A stretch of DNA of 64,000 nucleotides from assembly GCF_014596915.1 (NCBI RefSeq), contig NZ_JACVWU010000007.1, positions 186,001 through 250,000 of the forward strand. Reading direction: 5' to 3'. The stretch's first letter is position 1. Each line of letters opens with the position of its first letter. The notes under the pieces are model-generated. The model was not told the origin of the DNA. It searched no databases and saw nothing but the letters and a program-made list of their open reading frames with translations. The position numbers and the translations under genes are program-made. Positions 62,574-64,000 of the stretch are shown in pieces. Source of the DNA: Streptomyces sp. TRM68416 (GTDB lineage: Bacteria; Actinomycetota; Actinomycetes; Streptomycetales; Streptomycetaceae).

Positions 62574-63044
62574 TCAGCCGGCGAGCACCTCGGGCGCCTT
62601 CAGTGACTCGACCGCCCGGACGAGGGGGGCGAGTTCGGGGTTGTTCGCGGCTTCGTCGAGGGCCTGGCGCAGGGCGGTCTCGTTGGTGGGGCGGGCTTCT
62701 TCGAGGAGGGTGAGGCCTGCTTCGGTGACGTTGGTGTAGATGCCGCGGCGGTCGGTGGGGCAGAGGTAGCGGGCGAGCAGGCCGCGGTCTTCGAGGCGGG
62801 TGACCAGGCGGGTGGTGGCGCTCTGGCTGAGGACGACGGCGTCGGCGACCTGTTTCATCTGCAGGTGGCCGCCGTCGCCGTCGTGCTGGCGGCTGAGGAC
62901 GTCCAGCAGGGAGTACTCGCGCACGCTGAGGCCGTGGCCGGTCTGGAGGGCGCGTTCGATGTGGGCCTCGATCCGTCCGTGCAGCAGGGAGAGCGCGCAC
63001 CAGCCCTGGGCGAGGGCGGTGAGCGCGGGGTCAGTGGCGGTCAT
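62574..63044 (-). CDS. MarR-family transcriptional regulator
   Basis: A 156-aa winged-helix regulator with LSVREYSLLDVLSRQ, HLQMKQVADAVVLSQSATTRLVTRLEDRGLL and the wing CPTDRRGIYTNVTEAG. GGAGG lies about 8 nt before the ATG at 63044. Its promoter contains a repeated GTATGCAAT motif, suggesting autoregulation. Confidence 0.93.
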   Translation of the reverse strand: MTATDPALTALAQGWCALSLLHGRIEAHIERALQTGHGLSVREYSLLDVLSRQHDGDGGHLQMKQVADAVVLSQSATTRLVTRLEDRGLLARYLCPTDRRGIYTNVTEAGLTLLEEARPTNETALRQALDEAANNPELAPLVRAVESLKAPEVLAG

Positions 63045-63114
63045 GAGGCCTGCCTCCTCCGTCCGGATACGGCTGCCTCCAGGATAGCCAAGAATGAAAT
63101 TGTCGGCGTGAGCG

Positions 63115-63144
63115 GTTATAGGGCGTATGCAATGAGTATGCAAT
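63115..63144 (-). promoter_or_regulatory. MarR promoter with GTATGCAAT direct repeat
   Basis: On the minus strand, TTGCAT (63138-63143) and TATAAC (63115-63120) are 17 bp apart, a near-consensus promoter. GTATGCAAT occurs at 63125-63133 and 63136-63144, an 11-bp period inside the spacer and -35. Confidence 0.6.
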
Positions 63145-63235
63145 CGGGTGGCCGTGGTGATCACGCCGCCGGTATCGTCCCGTTCTCCCCGTCGGCCGAC
63201 TCCGGCGACCGACGGCCCCGCAGAGAGCGAATCCC

Positions 63236-63589
63236 ATGACCATCCGGCCCGCGACCACGACCCTCTGGCGTCCCACCGGCCCCAAGGAGCTGGACCTGGT
63301 CCGTGAACTCCGGTGGCGGGCCTGGCCGCCGCGCCTGCCCGAGCAGCCGATCTTCTACCCCGTGCTCAACGAGGACTACGCGATCAGGATCGCCCGCGAC
63401 TGGAACGTCAAGCACGACGGCGCCGGATTCGTGACCCGCTTCGAGGTCGAGTCGGACTTCCTGAGCCGGTACCCCGTCCAGCAGGCGGGCGGCGAGACGA
63501 TCCTGGAGCTGTGGGTGCCGGCCGAGGAACTCGACGAGTTCAACGCGCACATCGTCGGCACGATCGAGGTCGTCCACGAGTTCCGGTGA
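63236..63589 (+). CDS. Conserved small protein, ADP-ribosylation/crystallin J1-annotated type
   Basis: A 117-aa protein: TTLWRPTGPKELDLVRELRWRAWPPRLPEQPIFYPVLNEDYA, IARDWNVKHDGAGFVTRFEVESDFLSRY, ending FNAHIVGTIEVVHEFR. I recall relatives carrying the label ADP-ribosylation/crystallin J1, but no catalytic residues of that family are visible. Function unknown. The ribosome site is weak. Confidence 0.8.
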   Translation: MTIRPATTTLWRPTGPKELDLVRELRWRAWPPRLPEQPIFYPVLNEDYAIRIARDWNVKHDGAGFVTRFEVESDFLSRYPVQQAGGETILELWVPAEELDEFNAHIVGTIEVVHEFR

Positions 63590-63755
63590 TCCGGAGGCGG
63601 ACTCTCCGGAACGCGACCGGAGGGGCCTCTCACGTCGGGTCCTGCCCTTCACGACTGGAGGGTCCTGCGCGGGTCCGGCGACGGTGCCGGGGGTCGACGG
63701 TCCCGTCCTCGCGGCCGACCGGCACGCAGGCCCGGTCGCCGCCCCGGCCGCCCGT

Positions 63756-64000
63756 TCAGTCCGCGCCCGGCGCCGCCTTCGCCCGCATCATCACGCAGTC
63801 GAACTCCACCACGCGCCCCGTCGTCGCCTCGCGCGTCACCGGGTACATGCCGGTGATCTCGAAGCCGCCGTTCTCGTACGCGGCGATCGCCTCGGACATC
63901 GCCGGGCTGCCCTCGTAGAGTCGCAGCACGGCGACCTCCGACTGCAGGCCCACGAAGTCGGCGATGCGCTCGCCGCCGCCGGCGAACACCTCCAGGTCGT
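63756..64000 (-). CDS. FkbM-family methyltransferase, C-terminal part
   Basis: The last 81 residues run off the window edge: DLEVFAGGGERIADFVGLQS, EVAVLRLYEGSPAMSEAIAAYENGGFEITGMYP and VVEFDCVMMRAKA. This matches the end of FkbM-type SAM methyltransferases, where the first segment follows the DxQGxDLEVL motif. The start lies beyond position 64000. Confidence 0.75.
   Translation of the reverse strand, partial: DLEVFAGGGERIADFVGLQSEVAVLRLYEGSPAMSEAIAAYENGGFEITGMYPVTREATTGRVVEFDCVMMRAKAAPGAD

Overview
The window reads as chromosomal DNA of a Streptomyces or very close relative. GC is very high, with strong third-position G/C bias, and genes are often coupled by ATGA or GTGA overlaps. Several genes start leaderless behind a TANNNT hexamer. 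Marker content includes ergothioneine genes, an hsp18/RheA-type locus, a cysteine-free L32 paralogue and many secreted glycoside hydrolases. No tRNA, rRNA, CRISPR array, insertion sequence or prophage was found.

Layout. 0.2-5.6 kb: tyrosine/homogentisate catabolism (fumarylacetoacetase, an uncharacterised 292-aa protein and hmgA in one coupled operon; divergent IclR regulator; hpd). 5.7-9.7 kb: MarR regulator, TPR protein, a zinc-limitation-type cluster (COG0523 GTPase, cysteine-free L32, [2Fe-2S] protein), HAD phosphatase, dodecin. 9.8-14.2 kb: egtABCD operon. 14.5-19.7 kb: PARG-like protein, ArsR/CDF metal pair, SpoIIE-type phosphatase, PemK/MazF-like protein, a 33-bp tandem repeat and an amidase. 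19.9-22.4 kb: secreted GH43-CBM42 and GH12 enzymes. 22.8-26.5 kb: GNAT genes and a YtrA-type GntR/ABC operon headed by a 58-bp inverted repeat. 26.8-29.8 kb: methyltransferase, AraC regulator, PhyH dioxygenase and a small partner. 29.9-39 kb: a LacI-controlled plant-polysaccharide cluster (GH43, GH42, GH3, CE7 esterase) whose operator motif also lies upstream of the GH12 gene.

39-42.5 kb holds the most distinctive feature. A BlaI-type repressor and an M56 metallopeptidase sit among tatA-, terD- and terB-like genes and a broken Spo0M-like gene. The same CTACA-N4-YGTAG dyad lies upstream of each of these four targets, suggesting a compact local regulon.

42.7-46.7 kb: PLP lyase, LysR/PhzF pair and an alpha/beta hydrolase. 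47.2-52.6 kb: kdpFABC and kdpE, with a doubly coupled 36-codon ORF where kdpD would normally be. 52.7-56.7 kb: VOC protein, peptidase E, RheA-type regulator with two operator copies, hsp18 and two DUF2267 proteins. 56.8-64 kb: 2H phosphoesterase coupled to an AlkZ-type glycosylase, an FAD oxidoreductase/NTF2/LysR set, a serine-protease remnant, a fructosamine-kinase-like protein, a MarR regulator, a small conserved protein and the C-terminus of an FkbM methyltransferase running off the end.

Function assignments rest on reading translated sequence and recalled family motifs. No database search was possible.
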